Origin: Agapetus fuscipes
Taxonomy: Eukaryota > Arthropoda > Insecta > Trichoptera > Glossosomatidae
Length of the DNA: 64,000 nt
Direction of reading: 5' to 3'
Assembly (NCBI GenBank): GCA_951799405.1
Contig: OX637346.1
Location: 7,525,215-7,589,214, forward strand
The notes beneath the pieces are model-generated. The model worked only from the letters and a program-made list of their open reading frames with translations, made no database searches and was not told where the DNA came from. Both the position numbers and the translations under genes were made by a program. This document shows positions 11,350 through 21,907 of the stretch, piece after piece. Positions within the stretch are counted from its first letter, which is position 1. Each line of letters starts with the position of its first letter.

Positions 11350-12590
11350 GTTCAGTTGTGTTCTTGGTGCACCAGGTCGTTATACGCCCAGTAGTCTATT
11401 TGTTTACTGGTAATAACTTATTAATAGTTTATTGCTTATTTTATGGAAACTTATTTAGAACTAAAATAATATGTTATGAAATAACTTGGTAAGTAAGATC
11501 CAGAACAAAACGGCCTGGGTCACGATCAGTGAATGGACTATCAGAGCTTGAAGAAGAAAATAATTGAAGTGGCAAACCCAAAAGGTTGCAGTGCAAACTC
11601 CCAAAGCAAATTGCTGAATATTAGTAGACCAATTGACCTGCGTTAAAAAATTAGATAAAGAGTGTTGACAGTGGCTAATCAAAGAGGCCAAAAAGTTCAT
11701 CTCGGGTAATTGTACCATCAATGATGACGACGAAGAAATAACAGATTACTTTTTTTTTTTTTTTTTGAGGTTGGATATTAGTCAAATAATTAGGTTTTAA
11801 ACTAGTCCAGCCCTTTGTTTCTCATTGTTAACTTCTGGATTACCTTGTGGATTGTTGATTTGAAAAACAAAAGGTCCGTCGAGATGAAGTCATTATATTT
11901 CTCACCGAAAAAAAATCACAGTACCCATTGTGCATTCATTTTTCTTTAACACGTGTGTAAAAACTTTGTTTTCGCCTTGGATTTTGGTAAATAAAGCAAT
12001 AAACAAGTTAAAATGTGGATAATTCGCGTACATACACTTAAAAATCAGGTGTAAGTGAAGCAAAAAATAACACTGACGACCCCAATAATTTGTTTTTATC
12101 CAAGAATAAAACAAAACTTTGAATGTAAGCCAAGGATTTGGCAGTTTGTTTGTGTAAAAACATCTGAAGGCAATAAAGAAAGTTTATTTCGCGAGTGAAA
12201 CGTGCGAAAATAAAGAAAAGCATTTCCACTGGTTGGCGCTGTGTACGTAGTTCGATTTCATTTCGCCAATTTAATGAAAAACAAAATATATTTACGGCTT
12301 GGCGGGAGAATTGCATTTTCTTTGCGAAAAACAATGCAAATTCAATTGGTGCCCAAAACAAATGAAAAAATAGCATTTAGCCTCTGTTAGCTTTTAAATA
12401 AATACTTGAAAATATATAAGGTAGAATTTGACAAGCATTTATTTCCATAAAATCGTCTCTTTGGTTATTTATTTCAATTTGTATTTCGCCTATTAAAAAA
12501 AACGCTATGAAATAGATAAGAAATATTCAATATGTTTACGTTTTCAGACGGCCTATTTTTCGTGGGAAAAGAACTACCCTCTTTTTAGTG
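11350..12590. other. Unassigned DNA
   Basis: Open frames up to 112 codons occur on the minus strand at 12038-12376, but they show phenylalanine-rich AT-driven composition and no domain, so I do not call a gene. A poly-T run is at about 11751-11766. Confidence 0.4.
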
Positions 12591-12593
12591 TAA

Positions 12594-12665
12594 ATAAATT
12601 TGTAGAGAGAAATGCAATTCACCAACATATTTTTTAACTTGCCTGAAACAGGTTGTATTGCTAAA
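12594..12665 (-). mobile_element. SINE-3 tail fragment
   Basis: On the minus strand it reads CCTGTTTCAGGCAAG, then GTTGGTGAATTGCATTTCTC and TCTACAAATT. This matches the 3' tail of the SINE-3 copies at 40686-40940 and 25046-25266. The tRNA-like head is absent. Confidence 0.6.
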
Positions 12666-13035
12666 AACCTAGATGTATAGAATTTATATATAAAATTTAT
12701 GGACCATTGATTATATTAATGATCCTTAAATTTTATATGATAATTTATTTATTTATAACTATCCAATGATATCCGTTAACTCTGGGTCAAAGCAATTATA
12801 AATGGACATGACGAGACTCAAACTGGTGCTGTTTTATTACAGACACAAGAGTAAAACTTCCACCGCTTAGTTCACTTTGCCATAGAACAATTTGTACACG
12901 ACATTTCTTCCGTGTAACAATAGAAAGAAATGAGAGAAAAGACAGGATAATGTAAATTGAAAATTGCCGATCTAAATGATGCAATAAGAGTTGCAGAAAT
13001 CCTGACTGGCGGTGACACGAGCTGCGAACAGTTCT

Positions 13036-13160
13036 GTACCCTAAAAGTTCACACTCAATCATCGCGTTTTACCGGAAACGTATGGAAACTAAGGCGCTCA
13101 ATAGTCGCGCTGTTTTAGCTTCCATAGAGCTTAGTGGCTGAGTATTTTTTTGCTTGGGGA
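13036..13160. mobile_element. MITE-A copy
   Basis: CACTCAATCATCGCGTTTTA, GTATGGAAACTAAGGCGCTC, GCGCTGTTTTAGCTTCCATA and AGTGGCTGAGTATTTTTT form the palindrome. Confidence 0.7.
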
Positions 13161-13380
13161 ACTGTTCTTGGGGGAGATAAGCCATCCGACATTATCTGGC
13201 TTTATTCTCAGAGCTCCCGAGGGCTTACCGCCTCCTTGGGCGGCTCCTATCTCCGCCCACATCTCAGCCGCCCCCCCAGAAATCATGATTGCACACGTAT
13301 TTTCCTCTCTGACTGCAGACGCTGTTCCATCTCGTAGGAAACGAACTATTGTTGGCGATTTTGCTGATCGACAGTAATGC
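13140..13380. other. GC-rich stretch, identity unknown
   Basis: Clearly GC-richer than its surroundings (CTCCTTGGGCGGCTCC, CAGCCGCCCCCCCAGAAATC). Frames are open on both strands simply because of composition. I recognise no domain, tRNA or SINE in it. Confidence 0.4.
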
Positions 13381-13424
13381 CTGTGAATCATAACGCCCTT
13401 GTTATTCTCACCCAGTACCTATCC

Positions 13425-13512
13425 CAACGTTTTAACTCAACCAATAACTATGCCAAAAAATTAAAACGCTCACTGTACGCGCCGTTTCAGTTTTCATACA
13501 TTTTTCATTGGA
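13425..13512. mobile_element. MITE-A copy, right arm short
   Basis: GTTTTAACTCAACCAATAAC, AATTAAAACGCTCACTGTAC, GCGCCGTTTCAGTTTTCATA, then CATTTTTCATTGG. Confidence 0.65.
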
Positions 13513-13514
13513 TT

Positions 13515-14438
13515 CAAATGTCGATTTTCATGCTTTTACGCTGTGAAATGAATTGAAATTTTCAATATTAAAATTGCTCCTTCTGACACATTCATGCGGT
13601 AAAGATATGAGGTGGGTTTGTCCAATTCATTGAAATTGCCGTGTATGCGAAATTGATATGACTTCACGTCTAAAATACACCTTCCTTGTCAATTGTTTTA
13701 TTCGTTCGTGAATGCAGACCACTTGAATATTTCTACGGAAGTTTTTTTTTAATTTAAACATAAAGTTTGCCTAGTAGATTAGTTACTTGTTCATTGATTG
13801 TAGGGATATTAGATAAGTTTACTTTAAAAAAATGTAACCATTTACCACTAAGTTTAATTCAGTCCTGAAAGAAAAGTACTCTATCATTCTCCATTGAAAA
13901 TTCTTCAAAAAAATCATATTTATTTTGTAAAATATGATTTTAATAGATTAAAGATAAAGCTTCATCTATTTCTTTGTAACTTGATAACGAGTGAAATTTA
14001 CTTCTGTAATAAATTCAATATTTCACCTGGTCACCAAATACCCTAAAATATGCAGTAAAATAGTAAGTTTTCATTTAAAAATGTTTTAATTAAGTTGACA
14101 ACAAAATGCATACTAACAAAGCTATTTAGAGTGTAGCGTGGAAATTTATTCCATAGTGACATAGTAACAGCATTATTATTCTGAAATCGTTAATCTATAG
14201 ATTACCCACGGATCATCATTTCGTTTTCCATGAAAAATCACTTAAAACATGGATGATTCATGGTTTACATGTCTTTGAATAACAATAGATATTTTATTGT
14301 TAATATACGAGCGATGACTCCTTAGTAACAAGTTTTCACATAAAAAGGGCTACGTGCATTTTCCGATGTACTCATTAAAACAATGTAACGAATGTTTATG
14401 TGTATTGCGTACACAATAACACCGCAAACCTACTTACC
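13515..14438. other. Unassigned AT-rich DNA
   Basis: No feature supported. Confidence 0.4.
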
Positions 14439-14441
14439 TGC

Positions 14442-14580
14442 CCTCCAAGTATGAAACTCAAATGTTACGTTTAAAAAAAATCTAAGTATAGTAGAATAGT
14501 GTCTCTAGTGAGCATTTGAGTATACTTACATTTTTTGTGCACTCTATGGTTGAGTTCAGACGTAAAATTACTGGCAAACG
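14442..14580. mobile_element. MITE-A copy
   Basis: CTCCAAGTATGAAACTCAAA at the left, GTGTCTCTAGTGAGCATTTG in the core and CTATGGTTGAGTTCAGACG at the right. The core has the opposite polarity to most copies, as expected for a palindrome. Confidence 0.65.
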
Positions 14581-14635
14581 CTTAACCGGTTAATGGATTC
14601 ATACGACGCTGAATAAATTAATAAACAGAATGATG

Positions 14636-14876
14636 CCTTGACTTATAGGTTGGTATGAGGCTGACCACCCATACTGTAAACAATGGTTCACTTTGCCAAT
14701 GTCACCCCTGTTTCAGGGAAGGTCGGCAAAAGTTGTGGGGCCTATGTTCATTCGAGGTTTGGATTTTATTTGTAAGTACGCATTCAGCATTTGTAAGCGC
14801 GAACTACACGTGTTGGTTTGTGGGCATACATCTGAGAGCTTTAAATGAATATATCCTTGCAACTTAGATTATAGAT
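14636..14876 (+). repeat. T-unit, LINE-1-tail subtype
   Basis: It runs from CCTTGACTTATAGGTTGG to TTGCAACTTAGATTATAGAT. It has the GGCATACATCTGAGAGCTTT and AATGAATATATCCTTGC segments that mark the subtype attached to LINE-1 at 21636 and 58433, yet no LINE coding sequence precedes it. Confidence 0.9.
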
Positions 14877-14879
14877 GCA

Positions 14880-16555
14880 TTGGTGAATTAAATTGTCATT
14901 TTCATTTCAATGCCCATAGAAACAAACTTCAATAATTATTATTCCTTTAAACAAGCGTTACTCACTCGTCCGTGGCCTTATTCTATACAATGCGCCTACA
15001 CAGGGACTGCTTATATTCATAAGGATTTGAGTATGAAAATTTACTATTATTTTTCCCCTTGTCACGCCTTTTTCATGAAAAGGAGGTTAAACATGTAAAA
15101 TATTCTCATACTGCTTCCTGTGATGTCCGTGATATCAATTGAATTACAAACAACAAAAAATCAGCCGTCTTGTTGCGTAAAGCTGTCAATGAAACAGATA
15201 AAATGAGACTCACCCGGTAGTTCACATATGAATACGTAAAATTCATGTAATTTTTTTTGTTCATTGCAACCATTGTATTTTAAGGGCAGACCCTTCCCGC
15301 TATTGGTCAGAGCGACCCTTATGGGCTGGACTTTTGGCTGTGAGGGCTGCAGTCGTATTTTGTTTTTAGGCTTTGGCCACACCCCCTGCCTGCAACACCC
15401 TGCTGAATCAAGGAGATAATTAACGGCCCTCCATGACGCAGGCTGCTACATGTAAATCATCCCTTCACAATGCTTTGAAGTTATTACATCCATGTACGTG
15501 CATAAAATGTAACATGTGAACGTCAAATTCAGAAAATTTATTCACAGCTTGTAGCTACTTCATCTGTTTATTTATTGTTGTTCCTGTAATCGGGTCACCT
15601 ATGTGGAAATCCTCCTTTGACAGGTTTGACGAATTAGGTTTCTTATGTAGCCTGGTGCAGGACAACTCATTTCCGTAAAAATCTCGATTTGTTTTGGATG
15701 GTTACAAAACCTTTATATCAATATCCTACAGACTGCCTCAGAGTGAAAAGTTAAATATAATTCAGATTGGTTGCGTAATGAGGGAAAAAAGCCAACTACA
15801 TTTTTATGTATAAGTAGGTACTAAAACATGATTGGAAATAAATGACTCAAGGACAACAAGGCTGAAAACAAAAATGTTTTTTTAAGATGTCTCTAAATGT
15901 TTATTAATTAAGTGGGAATAAGGGGACAAAACACATTTTTTTTAATTTTTTTTAGTGTAAATCTGTTAACACAGTGAAAGTCCATTTTTATAAATATTTA
16001 AAAAAAAATTTTGAAAATTATTTTATAAAATATATTTGTAACTATTCTGCTCCCGAACATTTGGCGAAAATATTCGAGCAAAAATATAAAAAAATAAAGT
16101 GAATTAAAACAATGTTGTACATTTTTTTTATATTTGACTGGGAGGTTTGCATCTCTCAAATCTTACACCATTATGTTCATTTTTTTGAACTGCATAAAAT
16201 TCAAATAGAGCAATATAAACGTTCTGGATCATCTCAATAAAATTGCAGTTTTTTACGAGAATTCTGGCTTCACATACTCGTATCTTATGGCGTCGTTAAC
16301 ACGCATCTTATCTTTATCACTATAACAGTTCTCGTCCTGTAACAGATTAGCACGCAGTTTATTGCATTCAAATATAATATTGGTTTTGCGATCTTATCGA
16401 GGTAGTTATTTTAACAAAAAATTACCCGTCTTGTTTTGAAGCAGTTTATTTTTCATGCATTTTCGTCCGAGTTTTAACAGATGTACCATTTGTAAACCGT
16501 TTACTTTAGGTTTAGTTTTCAGTGGAATTTATTTAAAGAAACTCTTAATCCAGCA
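14880..16555. other. Unassigned DNA
   Basis: No exon, RNA gene or repeat family recognised. Confidence 0.4.
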
Positions 16556-16559
16556 ATCT

Positions 16560-16583
16560 TATAATAATAATAATAATAATAAC
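16560..16583. repeat. (AAT)n microsatellite
   Basis: Seven or so TAA/AAT repeats after CAATCTTATAAT. Confidence 0.8.
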
Positions 16584-16589
16584 AATTGG

Positions 16590-17270
16590 GCAATTTGTAT
16601 ACAGCGCCGTTTAGTGGCACTAGCCACCCCAAGGGCGCTTTTATATGTTGAAGCTTCTGTTAAACAAATGTGTCTTAAGCAACTTCCTGAAACTGCCAAC
16701 ACTGGTCTCTGTTCTCCAGCAGGATGGACCAGCCGGTAGACATTATTGCCCTAAGCACATATTTTGAATAAAAAAACTTATTGTTTGAATCTTTACGCTG
16801 ATTTGACGATACTCAAGACTAAAATTAAACCTGTCATTACATACGTACGTGCATTTTAAATGTTTTAAAAAAATATCAAAAAGAAATTAGTACTGCTTAA
16901 ACGCTATTTCAAGAAGCTTACCGGTATTTTGTTTTTGGATTTGAAAAAAACACTGAAACTGGAAATCATTTCTGTTCACCTGGCGGGGAACGACAAACTG
17001 GCTATTTACCATAAAACCCAAACATTCTAATAGCTCAGCTATCGACCGGACTTCAGAACCAATTCTCTGAAATTTGTCCAAAAATGAACAATAAGTCTGG
17101 TCAGATAAATATGGTCTAATATATTATAGTATATTCGTACAAATCTACGATAAATATCACCTTTATCAACCAACGTTGAAGTGCCATAAATCTTCAGATT
17201 ATGAGGTCACAGAGTCCTGTACCTCAAGCATAAATCTACAAGCTCAAACTCAGACATATCGTTTTATTAA
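16590..17270. other. Unassigned DNA
   Basis: A GC-richer patch at 16600-16745 (CAGCGCCGTTTAGTGGCACT, CTCCAGCAGGATGGACCAG) is not assignable by eye. Confidence 0.4.
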
Positions 17271-17277
17271 AAGTACA

Positions 17278-17368
17278 TATAAAACTAAAACGCTCACTGG
17301 CGGCGATGTTTTATTTTCCATGTATTTATTGGTAGTGGTTGATTGTAAACGTAAACCTGGGCTACTAC
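17278..17368. mobile_element. MITE-A right half
   Basis: AAAACTAAAACGCTCACTGG, GCGATGTTTTATTTTCCATG, GGTAGTGGTTGATTGTAAAC. The left arm is missing. Confidence 0.6.
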
Positions 17369-17371
17369 TGC

Positions 17372-18608
17372 TAAGTTATGCTGGATATTGCACAACGAAG
17401 AGAGACAGCCTGACATCCATTATCTTTCATACTTGCCCCCGACGCATTACAAATACAGAATACTAACATAAATATTGTTTGTCGTAAAAGGCGAGGCGAC
17501 TCTGAAAGTAAGTACCAAGTGAACCCAGTTACTGGGTATTGCAGGTATTTCATACAACCTCCACCAAACTCGAATTTTCAATACTTAGTCTCGTGTAGTT
17601 AATATTATCGTTATCGCATCACCTACGAGAACTTAATTTTATATTCATTATTAGATAAACATATATCCATCTGTAATGTTAAAATTAATTATTATTTTGC
17701 AATTTTTACGATATCTTCTGACTATTTGGTCCAGTAATTTTTAAAATTGAGACAAAAATGTTGCTTTAGTTCTGAAATAAAAGAAAAAATATTTAAATAT
17801 TTTGTTACCATAACCTCTACAAGATTCTTATAACACCAGTCAATTGGAAATCGATTTAATAATTCTGTCAGCATTTACTCGTATGAATACTTTACTGAGC
17901 AGCTGAAAAAATATTTTTTATCCTTATTCACAGATAATGCTACGCAAAACAATCAGATTGTTAAAATTTAACCACAAAGATGAGCGATCATCTTGATGGT
18001 TTTTACTAATTTTCATGATTTCATAGCACGGGGTTTCTCAGTCATTTCATTACAGTCGAAAATCGGTTCTGAAGTTTCTTCATTCGGTAAAAGCTGATTG
18101 CTTCTACCATTGTTAAATAGTAGTGATTGCATAGATTATGCATGGACGTGGCAGTAGTAAACAGTTCGGCAGGTCTCACCTTGCAGCGGGTCGTTGCCCC
18201 TAGCGACCGAGATTGCAACTACTTACGTGTTACGCCTTATCAGTACCTACTTGCCATAATATCAACTATCAGTGCGCTCCGTAACACTGCGATCATACCA
18301 GATTAGTAGGAAACAGATAATAACTGAGATATCGTCATTCTAAAAGAAGAACAAACCCATCTGGAATATTAAAACCATGACATCTTTCCATCCCTTTGCA
18401 GTCGATATCAAAACTATGAGAGCTTGGTGTTTTCACGACTCATTCCTTTGCCAAACTGCCCGTTGATGGAACGAGTTACCGGTACCTCTGTTTCCACCTC
18501 AATTAAACATTGCCTTGTTCAAAGCTGACATCATTTGCCACTTCCTTTCGGTGTCTCAAAACAAAGCCAACGCAACGCAACACACACCACAACGCTACGC
18601 AGCTAACA
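17372..18608. other. Unassigned DNA
   Basis: Includes GC-richer segments (18165-18240 and 18400-18560) with no recognisable domain or RNA. Confidence 0.4.
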
Positions 18609-18611
18609 GTC

Positions 18612-18742
18612 TTGCAACAAACGATCAGGACATCAATCGCCACATCACCAACACCTCTGCGCCACTAGAATAAATGTCGTAGACTCCTTGAGTCTCTTAA
18701 ATCTAGGGAGTTTCCTGCACAAGATTCTTTAAAAAAAAGTAC
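18612..18742 (+). repeat. Repeat family D copy
   Basis: Shares CACATCACC-AACACCTCTGC, TGTC-TAGAC, TAGGGAGT-TCC and GCACA-G-TTC with 51104-51235, and in reverse with 25770-25850. It is a dispersed repeat of about 130 bp of unknown class. Confidence 0.65.
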
Positions 18743-19267
18743 TTTACCTTTTTCACCATCCTTCCGAGAAAAAACTAAAAAATGTGAATTTCTATAATTT
18801 GGAAGTTTTTCATCAGCTTTTTAAGAAAACAGGGTTAATTAAATATCAGAAGATACACACGTGTATCAGTATGAAGTCAGTTTCATCTTTGAAGTGGTGA
18901 TATCATTTCAAACAAACTGTCTTGTCTTAAGAAATAAACTAAAAAGTGAATGCTGTGATTAGTTGTTATCTCTCTACTTTTATCATATTTTCATCAACTG
19001 AGTATACAGCTTCTAGGTAGGTCACTTTATTTTTTTGTAACTCGAGTAAAACCTACACTTGGACACTTACCATTTCCTACTTGTCACTTGCAACTTAACA
19101 GCTGTCATGGTTTGTGGCTGCTTTACAAATGGACGCCGGTCTAGCGTCGTGATGACACACCTCCCCAAGGAAATATTAAAATGGACATTACATAATTCAT
19201 GCAAATCATTCACCTTTCCCACGTACACTCGTATTGTTGTTTCACTCGGCCAGTTGCAAAAGCCGGT

Positions 19268-19345
19268 TCCCTTGCTGTCACTGAAACTCAACAAATGTGA
19301 GCAAGGATGGTACTTGGATGGGTGCCCACTCATAACCCGCTACAT
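19268..19345 (+). pseudogene. 5S rRNA-derived fragment
   Basis: The segment ending GATGGTACTTGGATGGGTGC matches the internal control region of 5S rRNA, including the conserved TACTTGGATGGGTG block, and CACTGAAACTCAACAA looks like a mutated form of the preceding A-box region. Both ends of a 5S gene are missing. It is probably the head of a decayed 5S-derived SINE. Confidence 0.6.
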
Positions 19346-19423
19346 TACTGATATATACCTACATAAAATTATCATCTTAGTTTTAATGTACAATTCTTGA
19401 TCTAAATTTATCGAATGATGGTT

Positions 19424-19656
19424 CTTTGACTAATAGGTTGGTATAAGGTTGACCACCAATACTGTAAAAAAAATCACTTTGATATGATGTCACCCCTGTT
19501 TCAGGGAACGTCGGCAAAAGATGCAGGGCTTAGGTTCATTTGAGGCTTAGATTTTAATTTATAAGTACACACGCAGTATTTGTAAGCGTGAACTTATACG
19601 GGTGTGCTTTTAGGCATACATTTTAAATGTTAATATATCTTGCAACTTAGACTACA
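19424..19656 (+). repeat. T-unit, full length
   Basis: Starts TCTTTGACTAATAGGTTGG and ends ATCTTGCAACTTAGACTACAG. It abuts SINE-1 in the opposite orientation. Confidence 0.85.
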
Positions 19657-19658
19657 GC

Positions 19659-19863
19659 GATGACCAAGCTCGTAAAAACTCAGTTGCTGTAAGGCTGGTT
19701 AGACCTTTAGTGACCGGTATTTGGTATAGTTACATGATTTTTTCAACCCAGCGATGAGCATTTTTGAAAATATAAATGCTTTATTTTGGTGCTCCGACGG
19801 GATGCGAGCCTACGACCTTCCATTTACAAGTGCGAAGCGTTACCACTAGACTACGGACTGGCC
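19659..19863 (-). mobile_element. SINE-1 copy, full length
   Basis: On the minus strand: a tRNA-like head with A-box-like TAGTCTAGTGG, CGCTTCGCAC, GGAAGGTCGTAGGCTCGC in the B-box position and GGAGCACC, then a tail with CGCTGGGTTGAAAAAATCA, CCGGTCACTAAAGGTCTAAC and GAGCTTGGTCATC. The head end lies at about 19863, directly against LINE-1. Confidence 0.8.
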
Positions 19864-20879
19864 CGCGAATTTCGAATAATCAAGCATGCAAGAGATGGAA
19901 GAACTATTTTCAAGAAATTTTTGGTCAGGGTGAAAGAAGAATTTATGAACAGATAGATGAAGAGAATGAATTGAATATTTTGAAAGAAGAAATGAAAGTG
20001 TCTATTTCACGTCTGAAGAATGGGAAGTCTGCTGGGTTTGATGGTATTAATGGTGAAATGTTGAAAGCAGGAGGTGAATGTGTGATAGATTGGATGTACG
20101 AATTATGTAAGCTTTGTGTGAATGCAGGAGTAGTACCGATGGATTGGAGGAAGGCAGTCATTGTTCCCATTTACAAAGGTAAAGGGGACAAAAAAGACTG
20201 TCAGAACTTCAGACCAATCAGTCTACTCAGTATACCAGGAAAAGTCTTCTGTAAGGTGATTATAAAAAATGTGATTCTGACTACTAGTGAAAGGATTTCC
20301 GATATACAGTCCGGCTTTATGGCCGGTGGAGGCTGTGTTGATCAGATTTTTACTCTACGACAACTTGTTGAAAAACAATTGTCGGTGAGGCGGAAGCTGT
20401 TCACGGCCTTTGTAGATCTGGAAAAAGCTTTTGACTCAGTGGACAGAGGTATGTTATGGGATGTTTTGAAAGCATACGGAGTGAATGGGGCTCTCCTAGG
20501 TGCGGTGCATGCAAACTATGAAAATAGTAAGGCATGTGTCCGTATTGATGGTGAGTATAGTGAGTGGTTTGAAGTGTATAAGGGTGTGAGGCAAGGATGT
20601 GTGATGAGTCCATGGCTATTTAACATAGTTATGGACAAGTGTGTCAGGGATGCTAGACTTAATGATTGTGGATTGATGATAGGAGAGAGCAAAGTGAGTG
20701 TTCTACTGTATGCAGATGATGCAGTTCTTGTATCTGATTCTGCAGTAGAATTGCAAACAATGCTCTCTAGATTGAATGAAGCTTTGTTAGGTAACCATTT
20801 GAAGTTGAATGCAAGTAAGACGAAAGTATTGATTTTTGAAAGAGATGATGAAAATATGAATTTAAAATTAATGGAATGA
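19776..20879 (+). CDS. LINE-1 reverse transcriptase (truncated, chimeric start)
   Basis: RNA-directed DNA polymerase of a non-LTR retrotransposon. The 367-residue frame has, in order: WRKAVIVPIYKGKG and FRPISLL near residues 127-150; SGF-GGGCVDQIFTLRQLVE; motif A FVDLEKAFDSVD at about 212, with its aspartates; VRQGCVMSPWLFN at about 271; the catalytic YADD at about 312; and LKLNASKTKVLIF after it. The palm looks catalytically complete. The first 30 or so residues are not LINE at all: they are antisense SINE-1, so the Met start is accidental and the true N-terminus with the endonuclease is lost. The frame ends after LKLME at a frameshift before the next segment. A retrotransposition-competent product is unlikely. 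Confidence 0.85.
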   Translation: MLYFGAPTGCEPTTFHLQVRSVTTRLRTGPRISNNQACKRWKNYFQEIFGQGERRIYEQIDEENELNILKEEMKVSISRLKNGKSAGFDGINGEMLKAGGECVIDWMYELCKLCVNAGVVPMDWRKAVIVPIYKGKGDKKDCQNFRPISLLSIPGKVFCKVIIKNVILTTSERISDIQSGFMAGGGCVDQIFTLRQLVEKQLSVRRKLFTAFVDLEKAFDSVDRGMLWDVLKAYGVNGALLGAVHANYENSKACVRIDGEYSEWFEVYKGVRQGCVMSPWLFNIVMDKCVRDARLNDCGLMIGESKVSVLLYADDAVLVSDSAVELQTMLSRLNEALLGNHLKLNASKTKVLIFERDDENMNLKLME

Positions 20880-21517
20880 ATGTTGATGTCGTAACTGAGT
20901 TTGTATACCTGGGAAGTAAGTTTGAAAAAGATGGAAGAATGACCGGTGAATTTGAAAGAAGAATAATGAAAGGCAGGTGCATACTGGGTGCTACCGCTAG
21001 CATCGCCAAAAACCAGAATCTTTCAAAAAATGTTCGACTGGCGGTGCACGGTGGTATACTAGTGCCCACTCTGATGTATGGAAGTGAAGCCTGGACGGTG
21101 AGTGAAAGTGAGATTAGTAAAGTCCATACGGTAGAAATGGATTACTTAAGAAGTATGATTGGAAAAAGACGGAGTGATAGGGTGAGGAATGATTTTGTTA
21201 GAGAGGAATGCGGTGTAAGAGAAAGTGTGAAAGTAAAGATTAAAAGAAGTATACTTAGATGGTTTGGACATTTGGAGAGAATGAATGAGGAAAGAATGAC
21301 GAAGAAAGTATATGCTGCAAGAATTGATGGATGTCGTGGAAGAGGAAGACCGAGAAAGGTATGGATGGACCAAATTTTCGAAATAGCGAGTGAATGGGAT
21401 ATCCAGAGTCATATGAAAAGGAGAGCTTGTATGAAAAAAGTTATGACTCTGGATGAAATGAAAGAAGTATGCAAGGACAGGAAGAAGTGGCGGCTAATCT
21501 GCAATGCTGATTTTTAA
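20876..21517 (+). CDS. LINE-1 C-terminal region
   Basis: The frame continues the LINE-1 polyprotein after the reverse transcriptase, displaced by a frameshift; stop and next Met overlap as ATGA. Visible motifs: EFVYLGS near residue 8; LVPTLMYGSEAWT near 62-74, a common post-RT segment in APE-type LINEs; RWFGHLERMNEER near 128; a basic GRGRPRKVWMDQI segment near 154; and a terminal EVCKDRKKWR. Length is 213 residues. The overlap could suggest translational coupling, but the homologous sense runs straight through in the upstream DNA, so a one-base indel is the simpler reading. The C-terminal fragment is repeated at 2326-2562 and its very end at 58236. Confidence 0.85.
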   Translation: MNVDVVTEFVYLGSKFEKDGRMTGEFERRIMKGRCILGATASIAKNQNLSKNVRLAVHGGILVPTLMYGSEAWTVSESEISKVHTVEMDYLRSMIGKRRSDRVRNDFVREECGVRESVKVKIKRSILRWFGHLERMNEERMTKKVYAARIDGCRGRGRPRKVWMDQIFEIASEWDIQSHMKRRACMKKVMTLDEMKEVCKDRKKWRLICNADF

Positions 21518-21635
21518 TGTTGGTTTGTTGGCTTGCTACATTTTTTGCATAAGACATTTTTTACTTTTTTTGTATAGATTTATTTTTAAGGTTTTGTTGT
21601 TTTCTTATACTTTAATGTTATTTATTACTCGTATT
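21518..21635 (+). other. LINE-1 3' UTR before the T-unit
   Basis: A T-rich stretch (GGCTTGCTACATTTTTTGC, TTTATTACTCGTATTCC) found in near-identical form at 58305-58432 and, on the minus strand, at about 2213-2325. Confidence 0.85.
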
Positions 21636-21892
21636 CCTTGACTTATAGGTTGGTATGAGGCTGACCACCCATACTGTAAAAAATGGTTCACTTTGCCAAT
21701 GTCACCCCTGTTTCAGGGAATGTCGGCAAGAGTTGCAGGGCTTATGTTCATTTGAGGTTTGGATTTTATTTGTAAGTACACAATCAGCATTTGTAAGCGC
21801 GAACTACACGTGTTTGTTTGTGGGCATACATCTGAGAGCTTTGAATGAATATATCCTTGCAACTTAGATTATAGATTATATTATAGAAGCAT
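21636..21892 (+). repeat. T-unit forming the LINE-1 3' terminus
   Basis: CCTTGACTTATAGGTTGG through CACCCCTGTTTCAGGGAA and CATCTGAGAGCTTTGAATG to CTTAGATTATAGATTATA. It is the reference copy tying the dispersed T-units to LINE-1. Confidence 0.9.
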
Positions 21893-21907
21893 CAATTTCC
21901 ACGCACT

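Larger units (their letters stand above)
19864..21892 (+). mobile_element. LINE-1: 5'-truncated non-LTR retrotransposon
   Basis: Order: reverse transcriptase region, C-terminal region with GRGRPRK and CKDRKKWR, 3' UTR (about 21518-21635) and T-unit (21636-21892) ending in ATTATAGATT-type repeats. The endonuclease and any first ORF are missing and the coding region is broken by one frameshift. An RTE- or CR1-like APE-type element is the best guess; the clade needs a tree. It is the most complete element in the window and explains the fragments at 1955, 10587, 57280 and 58236. Confidence 0.9.

Noticed and set aside
12038..12376. 112-codon minus-strand frame
   Set aside because: Phe-rich, AT-driven composition, no domain, no neighbouring exons.
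13131..13391. Overlapping open frames on both strands in the GC-rich patch
   Set aside because: Open on both strands through low stop-codon density in GC-rich DNA; no domain or splice context.
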